Shown piece by piece: positions 31,392 to 40,255 of a stretch of 40,686 bases of DNA. The stretch is taken from assembly GCA_046153505.1 (NCBI GenBank), contig JBJXDT010000004.1, positions 1 to 40,686 on the forward strand, written 5' to 3'. Below the pieces are notes generated by a model. The model ran no database searches. It was not told the DNA's origin and saw only the letters and a list, made by a program, of their open reading frames with translations. This DNA comes from JBJXDT01 sp046153505 (lineage in GTDB: Bacteria; Pseudomonadota; Gammaproteobacteria; Burkholderiales; Methylophilaceae). Position numbers and translations under genes: made by a program. The first letter of the stretch is position 1. Each line of letters opens with the position of its first letter.

Positions 31392-33335
31392 CTAATTTAT
31401 TTCAGGTAACAATTCTAACTGCTCATGAATTACCAACCAACGTTCTTCTGCCTGCTCAATATTTTGAGCTAGTGCCGCCTGCTGCACCAACAAATTTTGC
31501 AACTCTGTTTTATCGGCATTTTCATAAAGGTTTGGTTCGTTCAAACGCGTATCACAGGCAGTTTTTTGCTGTTGCCAATCATGAATTTGTTGTTCCAACC
31601 TCTCTGATTCTTTCAGCAATGGGCGACGCTGGGCTATACGCGATTGCCGCTCAATTTTGTTTTGCGCATAGCTATTCACCTTGGCACCTTTATCAGGCCC
31701 AAGAGGCGCATGGATATTGGCTTCCAGAACATCGCTTTTACCTACAGCATTTTCTTTTATGCGTTGCTGCGAAAGCCAAGAGGCATAATCATCCAAATCA
31801 CCGTCAAAATTTTGCGCTTTACCATCTGACACCAAAATAAATTGGTCACATGTTGCGCGCAGCAGCGCTCTATCATGAGAGACAATCACAACGCCACCCT
31901 CGTATTCTTGCAAAGCAAGCGTGAGCGCGTGACGCATTTCTAAATCTAGATGATTTGTCGGTTCGTCTAATAGCAATAAATTTGGCCGCGTCCAAATGAG
32001 CAACGCCAAAGCAAGGCGCGATTTCTCACCACCAGAAAAATTTGCACAAGCACTGCGCGCCATATCCCCACGAAAGTCAAATCCGCCCAAATAGTTCAGT
32101 AACTCCTGCTCACGAGTCACAGAATCTAAGCGCATCATATGTTGCAGGGGCGATTCCTCGGAACGCAACTGTTCAAGTTGGTGCTGCGCAAAGTAGCCAA
32201 TATTGAGATCTTTACCCTCCACACGTTTACCAGAAATTTGCTTTAATTCACCAGCCAGTAATTTGATTAGTGTAGATTTACCAGCCCCGTTTCGCCCAAG
32301 CAAACCTAAACGTTCGCGTGGACGAATGGTAAGGGCTACATTGCTTAAAATCACTTTATCATCATAACCAATCTGCACATCTGAAAGCGCCAGTAAAGGC
32401 TCGGGCGCATTAAGAGGTGTTCTAAATTCAAAACTAAACTGTGAGTCGATATGCGCCGCTGAAATCATCTCCATACGCTCAAGAGCTTTAATTCGACTTT
32501 GCGCCTGCCTTGCCTTGGTTGCCTGAACCTTGAATCGGTCAATATAACTATGCAAATGAGCAACTTTGCGTTGCTGCTTTTCAAACATAGATTGTTGCAA
32601 AGCAAGTTTTTCAGCGCGTTGACGCTCAAAATCACTATATCCGCCGCGGTAAAGCGTGAGTTTTTGCTGCTCGATGTGTGCGATATGGTTCACTATCGCA
32701 TCTAAAAAGTCTCTATCATGCGAGATTAGAATCAGTGTGCCACGATAAGCTTGTAGCCAACTTTCTAACCAAATCACCGCGTCCAAGTCCAAATGGTTGG
32801 TTGGCTCATCCAAAAGCAATAAATCACTTCTACACATCAACGCGCGCGCCAAATTAAGTCGCACCCGCCATCCACCTGAGAATGCGCAAACCGGCTTAAC
32901 CAAGTCTGTCTGCGAAAACCCTAAACCATTGAGCAACTCAGCCGCACGTGCTTTTGCGCTGTATCCATCTATATCTTTTAAGCGCGCATGTAGTTCAGCA
33001 ATATCAACAGCATCGCCAGCAGCCTTATTTTGTGTGGCTTCCAGTCCATGCTCAATTTCACGCAACTCTTCATCGCCATCCAACACAAATTGAATTGCAG
33101 CTTGCTGCAGCGCGGGGGTTTCTTGCGCCACGTGCGCAATCACCCAGTTTGGCGGCATGATTAAATCACCTTTTTCGGCATGCAGCTCATCTCGAAACAT
33201 GGCAAAAATGCTCGATTTGCCAGCACCATTCGCGCCCGTTAAGCCTACTTTATGGCCTGGATGCAATTGAAAAGACGCATCTTCGATCAAAACTTTAATG
33301 CCACGCGTCAGTGTGAGGTTTTTAAATTGAATCAA
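31392..33335 (-). CDS. yheS: ABC-F family ATPase, YheS type
   Basis: The 647-residue protein has two ABC ATPase domains and no membrane part, as in ABC-F translation factors. The first Walker A is GANGAGKS (34-41), followed by FSGGWRVRLNLARAL and LLLDEPTNHLDLDAV. The second is GRNGAGKST, followed by FSGGEKSRLALALL and LLLDEPTNHLDLEMR. Between them lies the linker LHSYIDRFKVQATKARQAQSRIKALERME. A coiled-coil tail (about 560-640) follows. Alignment in memory with E. coli YheS (637 residues) is close throughout. ABC-F proteins act at the ribosomal E site to relieve stalled complexes. The start is TTG at 33335, which matches the E. coli start, but no ribosome site is visible. Confidence 0.93.
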   Translation of the reverse strand: MIQFKNLTLTRGIKVLIEDASFQLHPGHKVGLTGANGAGKSSIFAMFRDELHAEKGDLIMPPNWVIAHVAQETPALQQAAIQFVLDGDEELREIEHGLEATQNKAAGDAVDIAELHARLKDIDGYSAKARAAELLNGLGFSQTDLVKPVCAFSGGWRVRLNLARALMCRSDLLLLDEPTNHLDLDAVIWLESWLQAYRGTLILISHDRDFLDAIVNHIAHIEQQKLTLYRGGYSDFERQRAEKLALQQSMFEKQQRKVAHLHSYIDRFKVQATKARQAQSRIKALERMEMISAAHIDSQFSFEFRTPLNAPEPLLALSDVQIGYDDKVILSNVALTIRPRERLGLLGRNGAGKSTLIKLLAGELKQISGKRVEGKDLNIGYFAQHQLEQLRSEESPLQHMMRLDSVTREQELLNYLGGFDFRGDMARSACANFSGGEKSRLALALLIWTRPNLLLLDEPTNHLDLEMRHALTLALQEYEGGVVIVSHDRALLRATCDQFILVSDGKAQNFDGDLDDYASWLSQQRIKENAVGKSDVLEANIHAPLGPDKGAKVNSYAQNKIERQSRIAQRRPLLKESERLEQQIHDWQQQKTACDTRLNEPNLYENADKTELQNLLVQQAALAQNIEQAEERWLVIHEQLELLPEIN

Positions 33336-33471
33336 AGGTAAGCCAAAATCATCGAAAGGCGTTATTCTAATGGAATCTTGGCAACTTTATTAAAGTTTGT
33401 AGTAAGTTATCGCACTAAATTCAAGTAAAATAGTCATTCATATCAATGCATAAAATAACACATAGCTGGCC

Positions 33472-36400
33472 ATGGTCGTTATAAAAAAAATATCCCGCTG
33501 GGTGCTGTACTCAATCGCGCTAGTTTTAGCGCTTGTTATCATTGCTGTAGCCGTTGTGCGCTTTTTCATTTTCCCCAATATTAACGCCTACAAAGAGCGC
33601 ATTGCTGCCGAAGTAACGCATGTGCTTGGTCAAAAGGTTACAATCGGCAACATTGTGCCAAGCTGGGATGATTTTTCACCTCAGGTTGCATTAAAAGAAG
33701 TCGATTTATTCGACGCAGAGAATCGTCCTGCACTGCATTTAAATGATGTTGAAGCGACTTTATCTTGGCTTAGCGTGCCACTTTTGCAACCTAGGCTTTC
33801 ACACCTGCTTGTGCACAAGCCAGAACTCACCATCCGTCGCACCATAGATGGCAATATTTTTCTTGCTGGCATCAACTTAGCGAATAAAAGCAAGCCAGAT
33901 TTTGCCAACTGGCTCATTAGTCAAACTGAAGTGCACGTTGAAAAGGCCAATGTGGTTTGGCTAGATGAGATGCGCCAAGCACCAACGCTGATGCTTTACA
34001 ACATTGACCTCACCCTTGAAAACCCAGCGTGGCGAAGTCTTTTTGGTCAACATATCTTCAAAATATCCGCCAATGCATCTACTGGTACGACAAAACCGCT
34101 TGTCGCCAGCGGTAATTTTGTGGGGCGCGATGTCAGCCAAATTCAAGATTGGCATGGCAAGCTACAGCTAGAGGTGAAAGAGGTTGATTTAGGTGCGTGG
34201 AAACCGTGGCTAGATTATCCATTAGACTTGCAAAGCGGTACAGGTAACGGCAAAATTTGGCTGGATTTTGCCAAGAAAACAATCGACAACGTCAAAGCTG
34301 ATGTTGCGTTAACTGGACTTTCTGCGCAGCTTAAACAAACTACTGAACCATTTGTTGCAGAACACTTTTCTGGAATACTTAACTGGAGTCAAAATACAAA
34401 AAATACGACCTTTGATGCGAAAAATATCAAATTGCAAGCAAGTGGCGGCCTCAATATTGATGTGGGTTCTGGTCATTTCACACAAAGCATTAAAAACAAC
34501 AAACCCTGGATAAATGTTGGGATAAACCTTAATCAATTTAATCTAAACTCCATTAAACAGTTGCAAAATTTTGCACCGTTGCCACAGCAAGTAGTTGATA
34601 AAATTGCTGTGATTGCACCTCGCGGAAACTTAAGCAATATTGCACTCACTTGGATTGGCGAGCCAACCAAACCGACACGCTACAGCATCAAAAGCCAGTT
34701 TATTGCGCTTGGCATAAATGCAAACGAAAAAATTCCTGGATTTGAAAATTTAAGCGGGAACATCGAGGCGGATGAGGAAGGTGGCGAAATTAATCTGCAA
34801 TCCAAAAATGCCGCGCTCGATTTTAAAGATATTTTGCGTTGGCCAATACCCGCAAACGCGCTCAATGGAACGATAAGCTGGGAAACTAACATTCACAAAA
34901 AAGGCGAGCTAAAGCCAAAAATTCTCGCAAAAAATCTGTTCATCACTAACCCACACATTACTGGCACAATTAATGCCAGCTATGATATGAACGGCTTGAA
35001 AGGTGGCTATTTGGATTTAACGGGTAACTTTGGTAAGGGCGATGCCAAATACGCACCTTTTTATTACCCAATAATTTTAGGGAAATCGACCCTACACTGG
35101 CTCGACACCTCCATTTTGCAAGGCAATGCAGAGAATGTTCACCTTGTTGTTAAGGGTAGCATAGATGACTTTCCCTACGTGACGCCACAAAACAAACTTG
35201 ACCCGAAGTTAGGCCTGTTTAGAGTAACGGCCAGAATTAGCAACGCCTTGCTGGAATATGGCACCGACTGGCCATTGGTAGAAGGTCTTGGCTTAGATAT
35301 GCTTTTTGAGGGTAACCGCATGGAGCTAAACGCAAATCAAGGGCACATTTACTCAAACAAAATCATCAAAAGCAAAACGGAAATCCCTCAATTGGATGCA
35401 GATGACCCCATGTTGCTAATTACCAGTGAGATTGAAGGTACCGTGTCAGATGGGGTCAAATTTGTTAATGCTAGCCCAGTTAAATTAGTCACACTTGGCT
35501 TTACCGATGACTTGAAATCATCTGGCAATGGCAAGCTGAATCTAGAACTTAAAATTCCCATGTATAGACTTGAGGCCGCAAAATATAAAGGCGCATACAA
35601 AATTTCCAACGGCACGATTTTTGCCAATGCTGAAGTTGGGCTACCCGAATTAAGCAAGATAAATGGTGTGCTTAGCTTTACAGAAAATAGCTTCAGCACG
35701 CATAATGTTGATGCAGAAATACTTGGCGGACCTGCGAAATTAAGCCTGCAAACAGGTGCTGACAAAATTATCCGCATCAACGCAAGTGGTCATATCACCG
35801 ATGTAGGCATCAAAAAAGTGGCTTCAAACCTGGTCACTAACGCCATGATAGGCAGCACGGACTGGCATGGTGACATCACCATTAAAAAGCCTCTGATGGA
35901 CGTCTACATCCGTTCCAACATGGTCGGCATGGCAGTTCAATTACCCGCCCCTCTAGGGAAAACAGCGCTGCAACAAGCAATGCTGAGCTTAAACAAAAAA
36001 CAAATCAGCGCAAGCGAAGACATAACAGATGTTAGCTATAACAGCATTATTTCAGCCAAAATCTTACGTAGCGAGCAAGCAGGAAAGCTAGCATTTGATC
36101 GCGGTGACATAGGCATTAACATAGCGGCAACGCGTCCTGCTGAACAAGGTTTATCAATGCATGGAAAGCTAGACTATGTGAATGTGGATGAATGGCTAGC
36201 GCTGTTAAATAAACCTAACGAAGACGCCACTGCAGCACCTATTAAAATTGGCAAAGCTGACCTGACAATACAGAAGCTCAACATTTTTGACCGAAAACTA
36301 AATGCGCTGCGAGTCATAGCCAAACCCAATGATACGGGCTTGCAAATGGCGATAGACAGCGATGAAATCAGCGGGGATGCTGAATGGCAAAGTCCAAAAA

Positions 36401-37356
36401 ACAGTACGGATGCTGGGAAAATTATTGCGCGGCTGAAAAACTTCACAATTCCAGCTAATAATGAGCCTAGCCTAGCCGTTACAAAAAAAGATATCAAACG
36501 CCTAAATAGCAAGTATCCTGCATTAGACATCACTGCTGAAAACTTCCAACTTGGAAATAAAAAACTGGGTGGTTTGGAGTTAAATGCATTTGAAAGTAAC
36601 GACGACTGGATCATTCAAAAGTTGAAAATTTTCAATCCAGACAGCACCTTGCTCGCTGACGGCACATGGCACAACTGGACACGCAACCCAAATACCAGCC
36701 TGAAATTTACTTTCAATGTCAGCAATATTGGCAACGCCTTAAAGCGCTTCGACCAAGCAGATACTGTAAAAGCAGGCGAAGCAGAGATTGTCGGCCAATT
36801 GCAGTGGCCGGGCAGTCCGCATGAATTTGAGACCAACGGCCTGAGCGGCAATTTCAAATTAGACGCGAGCAAAGGCCAAGTGCTTAAAGTGCAACCCGGC
36901 GTGGGCAGGTTGCTTGGCCTACTCAGCTTACAAAGTCTACCAAGACGATTGAGCTTAGACTTTAGAGATTTGTTTAGTGATGGTTTTGCTTTTGATAAAA
37001 TTAGCGCTACCGCGAGAATAGACAAAGGTATTTTGCGTAGCGATAATTTCTTCATGACGGGCCCTGCAGCGGAGGCGAAAATTAAAGGAGAAACTAATCT
37101 GCAAAAAGAAACACAAAATCTTAAAATTAAAGTAAGGCCGCATGTTAGCGATGGTCTATCACTTGCCGCCCTAGCAGGAGGTCCGATAGCTGGTGCAGCC
37201 GCTTTTGTTGCACAAAAGCTACTCAAAGACCCATTTAACAAGATTATTCAGAGTGAATATATCATTACTGGCACATGGGATAACCCATACGAATTAGAAT
37301 CACCTGATGAAGCTACTAAAAAAACTAACAATACCCCTATGTCACCTAACAATTAA
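33472..37356 (+). CDS. yhdP: YhdP family AsmA-like envelope protein
   Basis: The 1294-residue protein has one N-terminal membrane helix (about 12-34), then a very long beta-rich periplasmic region of the YhdP/AsmA-like type. SHLLVHKPELTIRRTIDGNIFLAG is in the N-terminal part, and FKLDASKGQVLKVQPGVGRLLGLLSLQSLPRRL with FSDGFAFDKISATARIDKG lies near the C-terminus. In E. coli YhdP, TamB and YdbH form bridges that carry phospholipids to the outer membrane. The length and the C-terminal GRLLGL block match. The ribosome site is weak; TAAAATAG lies about 40 bases upstream. The amidase gene follows after three bases and tldD next, a common cluster in betaproteobacteria. Confidence 0.93.
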   Translation: MVVIKKISRWVLYSIALVLALVIIAVAVVRFFIFPNINAYKERIAAEVTHVLGQKVTIGNIVPSWDDFSPQVALKEVDLFDAENRPALHLNDVEATLSWLSVPLLQPRLSHLLVHKPELTIRRTIDGNIFLAGINLANKSKPDFANWLISQTEVHVEKANVVWLDEMRQAPTLMLYNIDLTLENPAWRSLFGQHIFKISANASTGTTKPLVASGNFVGRDVSQIQDWHGKLQLEVKEVDLGAWKPWLDYPLDLQSGTGNGKIWLDFAKKTIDNVKADVALTGLSAQLKQTTEPFVAEHFSGILNWSQNTKNTTFDAKNIKLQASGGLNIDVGSGHFTQSIKNNKPWINVGINLNQFNLNSIKQLQNFAPLPQQVVDKIAVIAPRGNLSNIALTWIGEPTKPTRYSIKSQFIALGINANEKIPGFENLSGNIEADEEGGEINLQSKNAALDFKDILRWPIPANALNGTISWETNIHKKGELKPKILAKNLFITNPHITGTINASYDMNGLKGGYLDLTGNFGKGDAKYAPFYYPIILGKSTLHWLDTSILQGNAENVHLVVKGSIDDFPYVTPQNKLDPKLGLFRVTARISNALLEYGTDWPLVEGLGLDMLFEGNRMELNANQGHIYSNKIIKSKTEIPQLDADDPMLLITSEIEGTVSDGVKFVNASPVKLVTLGFTDDLKSSGNGKLNLELKIPMYRLEAAKYKGAYKISNGTIFANAEVGLPELSKINGVLSFTENSFSTHNVDAEILGGPAKLSLQTGADKIIRINASGHITDVGIKKVASNLVTNAMIGSTDWHGDITIKKPLMDVYIRSNMVGMAVQLPAPLGKTALQQAMLSLNKKQISASEDITDVSYNSIISAKILRSEQAGKLAFDRGDIGINIAATRPAEQGLSMHGKLDYVNVDEWLALLNKPNEDATAAPIKIGKADLTIQKLNIFDRKLNALRVIAKPNDTGLQMAIDSDEISGDAEWQSPKNSTDAGKIIARLKNFTIPANNEPSLAVTKKDIKRLNSKYPALDITAENFQLGNKKLGGLELNAFESNDDWIIQKLKIFNPDSTLLADGTWHNWTRNPNTSLKFTFNVSNIGNALKRFDQADTVKAGEAEIVGQLQWPGSPHEFETNGLSGNFKLDASKGQVLKVQPGVGRLLGLLSLQSLPRRLSLDFRDLFSDGFAFDKISATARIDKGILRSDNFFMTGPAAEAKIKGETNLQKETQNLKIKVRPHVSDGLSLAALAGGPIAGAAAFVAQKLLKDPFNKIIQSEYIITGTWDNPYELESPDEATKKTNNTPMSPNN

Positions 37357-37359
37357 ATT

Positions 37360-38202
37360 ATGATCAATAGCAAACAAAAAGAGGCGGAAAGTATTAGCGG
37401 AGCTATTAAAGTTGCCGCCGTGCAAATGGCCTCTAGCCCGCAAGTTTCTTCGAATCTAACCGAAGCAGAACGCTTGATTAACTTGGCTGTGGAGCAAGGC
37501 GCAAAAATTGTCGTGTTACCAGAATACTTTTGTATTATGGGCAAAAAAGATACCGACAAAGTGAGTGTGCGTGAAAAAGCTGGCGATGGCCCAATTCAAC
37601 GTTTTCTTTCTAAAATGGCCAAAGAGCACAAAATATGGCTTATTGGCGGCTCTGTGCCCATCGCAAGCAACCATCCAAACAAGGTACGAAATAGTTGCCT
37701 TGTATTTGATGACAAAGGCATACAAGTTGCGCGTTACGACAAGATTCACTTATTTGGCTTAGATTTAGGCACAGAACATTATCACGAAGAAAATACCATC
37801 GAGCCAGGCGATAGCGTGGTTGTAGTTGATACGCCTTACGGCAAAATCGGCTTGTCGATTTGTTATGATTTACGCTTTCCTGAGCTCTATCGCGCCATGG
37901 GCGATGTGGACATGATTGTTGTGCCTGCTGCTTTTACAGAAACCACAGGAAAAGCGCATTGGGAAACTCTGGTGCGTGCCCGCGCGATCGAAAATTTATG
38001 TTATGTTATCGCCTCTGCACAGGGTGGTTACCATATCTCAGGCCGCGAAACACATGGTAATAGTATGATTGTTGACCCATGGGGCGTGGTGTTAGACCGC
38101 CTGCCACGCGGCTCTGGCGTCGTTATCGCCAACATCAACTCAAAATATCTGCAAAGTTTGCGCAACAGCTTGCCTGCACTTAAACACAAAATAATTAAGT
38201 AA
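37360..38202 (+). CDS. Nitrilase-family amidase (deaminated glutathione amidase type)
   Basis: This 280-residue cytosolic hydrolase has the nitrilase-family catalytic triad: Glu55 in VLPEYF, Lys128 in RYDKIHLFG and Cys168 in LSICYDLRFPE. DPWGVVLDRLPRGSGVVIA near the C-terminus is typical of the Nit1/NitA branch. Members of that branch hydrolyse deaminated glutathione or omega-amides in metabolite repair. The ATG is three bases after the yhdP stop, so it is cotranscribed. Substrate is inferred from the branch only. Confidence 0.9.
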   Translation: MINSKQKEAESISGAIKVAAVQMASSPQVSSNLTEAERLINLAVEQGAKIVVLPEYFCIMGKKDTDKVSVREKAGDGPIQRFLSKMAKEHKIWLIGGSVPIASNHPNKVRNSCLVFDDKGIQVARYDKIHLFGLDLGTEHYHEENTIEPGDSVVVVDTPYGKIGLSICYDLRFPELYRAMGDVDMIVVPAAFTETTGKAHWETLVRARAIENLCYVIASAQGGYHISGRETHGNSMIVDPWGVVLDRLPRGSGVVIANINSKYLQSLRNSLPALKHKIIK

Positions 38203-38249
38203 CTACAAATAAATTCAGTAAATTACTTACCTGAAGCTCCCATTACAAC

Positions 38250-38258
38250 TGGTATAGT
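38250..38258 (+). promoter_or_regulatory. Extended -10 promoter box directly before tldD
   Basis: TGGTATAGT (38250-38258) is an extended -10 element (TG one base before TATAGT). It ends six bases before the tldD ATG, which would give a transcript starting at the start codon. No good -35 box or ribosome site is visible. Confidence 0.42.
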
Positions 38259-38264
38259 AACGTC

Positions 38265-39728
38265 ATGAAAACTGAAACAAAACTCATGAAGCAAGTAAAT
38301 TTTTTTGAGACGGCAAATAGCACACTGCTAGCGCCTAGTGGCCTTGACACAAATGCTATACAAGGCGTGCTTAGCAACATACTTTCACACAATGTCGATT
38401 ATGCTGACTTGTACTTTCAATACAGTCGAGCGGAATCCTGGAGCCTTGAAGAAGGTCAAGTCAAGTCAGGTAACTTTAGTATCGACCAAGGTGTGGGCGT
38501 ACGCGCCGTGAGTGGCGAAAAAACCGCTTTCGCGTATTCAGATGAAATTAACTTGCCCGCGCTAGAACAAGCGGCTAAAGCGACCAAAGCGATTGCCAGC
38601 TTAGGCGCAGAGCAAACTGCAAGCAAAATTATTACCCGCGCCTCAGTACCGCTTTATTTACCAAACGACCCTATTGCATCACTTTCAGCGGATATGAAAG
38701 TAAAATTGCTCGAGCGTATCGAGGGCTTTGCTAAACAAGCAGATACTCGTATCACCCAAGTCATGGCAAGTATTGCTGGTGAGTATGAAGTGGTGTTGGT
38801 GGCGCGGAGTGACGGCGTGATGGCCGCCGATGTTCGCCCATTGGTTAGAGTTTCTATTCAAGTCATCGCTGAGGAAAATGGGCGAAGAGAGCAAGGCTCT
38901 AGCGGTGGCGGAGGTCGTTTTGACTATAGCTACTTTACGGATGAAGTATTACAAGGTTACGCCAAAAAGGCAGTTCACCAAGCAATTATTAATTTAGGTG
39001 CGCGCCCTGCCCCCGCTGGTAGCATGACCGTGGTACTAGGTGCTGGATGGCCTGGTATTTTGCTGCATGAGGCGATTGGGCACGGTTTAGAAGGCGATTT
39101 TAATCGTAAAGGTAGCTCTGCTTTTGCCGACATGCTGGGAAAACAAGTTGCAGCTAAAGGTATCACTATTGTAGATGATGGTACGATTGCAGATAGGCGC
39201 GGCTCATTAAGCATGGATGATGAGGGCAACCAAACCAACCGCACTGTGCTAATTGAAGATGGCATTTTGCGGGGCTATATTCAAGACACACTTAATGCGA
39301 GACTTATGGGCATGCCAATTACAGGCAATGCACGTCGCGAAAGTTATGCACACATCCCCATGCCGCGCATGACTAACACTTACATGATGAATGGCGATAA
39401 AGACCCCGCCGAAATTATTAAATCGGTCAAAAAAGGCCTTTACGCCGCTAATTTTGGTGGCGGCCAAGTTGATATTACCAGCGGAAAATTTGTGTTTAGC
39501 GCAGCCGAAGCCTACATGATTGAAGATGGCAAAATCACCTACCCCGTGAAAGGCGCAACCCTTATTGGCAACGGTCCTGATGTGCTTACACGCGTGAGCA
39601 TGATTGGTAACGACATGGCTTTGGATAGCGGCGTGGGCACATGCGGAAAAGAAGGTCAGAGTGTGCCAGTAGGCGTTGGGCAACCTACACTTAAAATTGA
39701 TGGCTTGACGGTTGGTGGTACTGTTTAA
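38265..39728 (+). CDS. tldD: TldD, metalloprotease subunit of TldD/TldE
   Basis: TldD with TldE (PmbA) forms a heterodimeric zinc protease that trims unfolded peptides, such as microcin B17 precursor and CcdA. The 487-residue protein contains the zinc motif HEAIGHGLEGDF (268-279; His268 and His272). The C-terminal block FSAAEAYMIEDG, CGKEGQSVPVGVGQPTLKIDGLTVGGT ends the protein. The first ATG (38265) suits a leaderless transcript; a second ATG seven codons on is also possible. tldE is not in the window. A degenerate copy of the last 20 or so codons lies beyond the next gene (40092-40171), suggesting that this 3' end was replaced. Confidence 0.95.
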   Translation: MKTETKLMKQVNFFETANSTLLAPSGLDTNAIQGVLSNILSHNVDYADLYFQYSRAESWSLEEGQVKSGNFSIDQGVGVRAVSGEKTAFAYSDEINLPALEQAAKATKAIASLGAEQTASKIITRASVPLYLPNDPIASLSADMKVKLLERIEGFAKQADTRITQVMASIAGEYEVVLVARSDGVMAADVRPLVRVSIQVIAEENGRREQGSSGGGGRFDYSYFTDEVLQGYAKKAVHQAIINLGARPAPAGSMTVVLGAGWPGILLHEAIGHGLEGDFNRKGSSAFADMLGKQVAAKGITIVDDGTIADRRGSLSMDDEGNQTNRTVLIEDGILRGYIQDTLNARLMGMPITGNARRESYAHIPMPRMTNTYMMNGDKDPAEIIKSVKKGLYAANFGGGQVDITSGKFVFSAAEAYMIEDGKITYPVKGATLIGNGPDVLTRVSMIGNDMALDSGVGTCGKEGQSVPVGVGQPTLKIDGLTVGGTV

Positions 39729-39792
39729 TATCATAACCATGACACAGCCAAAAGCTCTTCGTCATTTACTCACTCTTTACAAAGGATAAACC

Positions 39793-40077
39793 ATGGCAAC
39801 CAGCAAAACTCCTGCAAAAAAACCCACAACCACAAAAAAAACTACAGCTACAAAAACAGTCGCTAAAAAGCCAGCTGTTAAAAAGACCGTAGAAAAAAAA
39901 GCCGTTAAGCCTGCAAAAAAAACCAGCACTAAGGCGCGTAATATTGGTGCTGAAGAGCGCTACAAAATGATTGAAGTTGCTGCCTACTATATCGCGGAAC
40001 GTAATCACTTTAAAGGAAGTACGCTTGATTACTGGATTGCCGCAGAGGCGGAAATTTCGAAAAGCATTGGTAAATAA
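39793..40077 (+). CDS. DUF2934 protein with histone H1-like lysine-rich tail
   Basis: The 94-residue protein has two parts. Residues 1-48 are almost only Lys, Ala, Thr, Pro and Val in AKK/TKK-like repeats, as in bacterial histone H1-like tails, and are probably disordered and able to bind nucleic acid. Residues 50-94 match DUF2934: ERYKMIEVAAYYIAERNHF and LDYWIAAEAEI. AAAGGAT lies before the ATG. It is flanked by the tldD 3' end and a degenerate second copy of that end, so it may be a later arrival. A role in chromatin or stress is only a guess. Confidence 0.86.
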   Translation: MATSKTPAKKPTTTKKTTATKTVAKKPAVKKTVEKKAVKPAKKTSTKARNIGAEERYKMIEVAAYYIAERNHFKGSTLDYWIAAEAEISKSIGK

Positions 40078-40091
40078 TTAAAAAGATGCCA

Positions 40092-40171
40092 AGCGTGCCA
40101 GTCGGCGTAGGTCAGCCAGCCTTAAAATTAATGGATTGACGGTCGGCGGCACGACTTGTTTACTGAGTTAG
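40092..40171 (+). pseudogene. Frameshifted remnant of a tldD 3' end
   Basis: Aligned to tldD 39660-39722 the segment is roughly three quarters identical, mostly with third-position changes. It reads SVPVGVGQPA, then after one missing base (near 40120) LKINGLTVGGTTCLLS and a TAG stop at 40169-40171. tldD itself ends SVPVGVGQPTLKIDGLTVGGTV. Weaker similarity extends a few bases upstream (from about 40081). It looks like a displaced old end of tldD that lost selection. Confidence 0.8.
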
Positions 40172-40255
40172 TTATAAACTTATAGTAATTTGTTGTTTCC
40201 AAATTCAACTCATATTTTGTAATATGGCGAAGTTCTAAACTAATGAAGCCAAACA

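Noticed and set aside
36174..37241. Minus-strand frames of 146 and 208 codons opposite yhdP
   Set aside because: They are low-complexity Leu/Ser/Pro shadows of the yhdP coding sequence, without domains or start signals.
39249..39740. Minus-strand 163-codon frame opposite the tldD 3' end
   Set aside because: It is His/Ala/Asn-rich mirror sequence of a conserved tldD region; no family is recognisable.
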